Positions 5,271-5,492 of a stretch of 5,492 nt of DNA are shown here, piece by piece (position 1 is the first letter of the stretch; each line of letters starts with the position of its first letter). Source of the DNA: CAYFJO01 sp964343305 (GTDB lineage: Bacteria > Planctomycetota > Planctomycetia > Pirellulales > Pirellulaceae); NCBI GenBank assembly GCA_964343305.1, contig CAYFJO010000631.1, positions 1 through 5,492 of the forward strand. The letters are read 5' to 3'. The notes beneath the pieces are model-generated. The model worked only from the letters and a program-made list of their open reading frames with translations, was not told where the DNA came from and ran no database searches. The position numbers and the translations under genes are program-made.

Positions 5271-5492
5271 TCAAGGAATCTCCACCAGATTACCATCGTT
5301 TCGTTGAAATAAGTTCTGCAAAACTTCGCGATCAATCGTCTCGGGAATAAACCGAACGCTGGCGTCGCCGAACAGCGCGTTGAAACCTTGAGGAAACATG
5401 CCGGGAATGCCTTTGGCGGGGTCCATCGCGTTGGGCTTGAATTCCACCGGCTTGGTCCATTCGACAGCAAGTTCGTCATTGGCCTCGACGAT
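5271..5492 (-). CDS. DUF1559 family protein, C-terminal part (gene continues beyond the right edge)
   Basis: The last 73 residues of an open frame that enters from the right edge and stops at TGA (5271-5273). The text IVEANDELAVEWTKPVEF, then GFNALFGDASVRFIPETI, then LFQRNDGNLVEIP matches the C-terminal end of DUF1559 proteins. In that family, AVeWTkP is followed by a GFNalFaDGSVRFi segment and a closing L...rndG. Full-length members usually start with a type IV pilin-like N-terminal helix and are exported; that part is outside the window. The family's usual DGS reads DAS here (positions 43-45 of the fragment). The biochemical role of DUF1559 is not known. The gene is 42 bp upstream of the propeller gene on the same strand, with no terminator between them, so the two probably share a transcript. 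Confidence 0.9.
   Translation of the reverse strand: MVEANDELAVEWTKPVEFKPNAMDPAKGIPGMFPQGFNALFGDASVRFIPETIDREVLQNLFQRNDGNLVEIP

Overview
The window reads as chromosomal DNA from a planctomycete, most likely of the Pirellulaceae (Rhodopirellula-like). Three things point there: the C-terminal tail of a DUF1559 protein (the large planctomycete family), secreted proteins with a cytochrome-c-like CxxxxCH site and with VCBS/FG-GAP repeats, and a small membrane protein carrying the RFSLRSL-type motif that I associate with planctomycete membrane proteins. This is inference from protein families; no rRNA or tRNA is present to confirm it.

Layout, left to right. Positions 31-264 (minus) hold a small membrane protein directly behind ftsH. 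Positions 261-2258 (minus) encode a complete FtsH membrane AAA+ zinc protease. A 103-bp divergent intergenic region (2259-2361) contains a strong palindrome over a candidate ftsH promoter. Positions 2362-2811 (plus) encode a Nudix hydrolase. Its last 73 bp overlap, tail to tail, with a minus-strand gene (2739-3863) for a secreted protein with TPR-like helices and a single CX4CH haem-type motif. A 150-bp intergenic region (3864-4013) holds a 59-bp near-perfect palindrome followed by a T-run on the minus strand. Positions 4014-5228 (minus) encode an exported protein with seven calcium-binding DxxxDG-type motifs, consistent with a seven-bladed propeller. The right edge (5271-5492, minus) is the 3' end of a DUF1559 gene, 42 bp upstream of the propeller gene and probably co-transcribed with it.

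How the genes may work together. ftsH and the small membrane ORF behind it look like one transcriptional unit, with overlapping stop and possible start. The DUF1559 gene and the propeller gene look like a second unit, which ends at the palindrome. The cytochrome-like gene has its own candidate promoter. The Nudix gene is the only plus-strand gene and faces away from ftsH. There is no mobile element, CRISPR array, tRNA or rRNA. I see no clear new multi-gene system. The points worth checking are the palindrome over the ftsH promoter, the membrane micro-ORF coupled to ftsH, the CX4CH protein, and the 59-bp palindrome.
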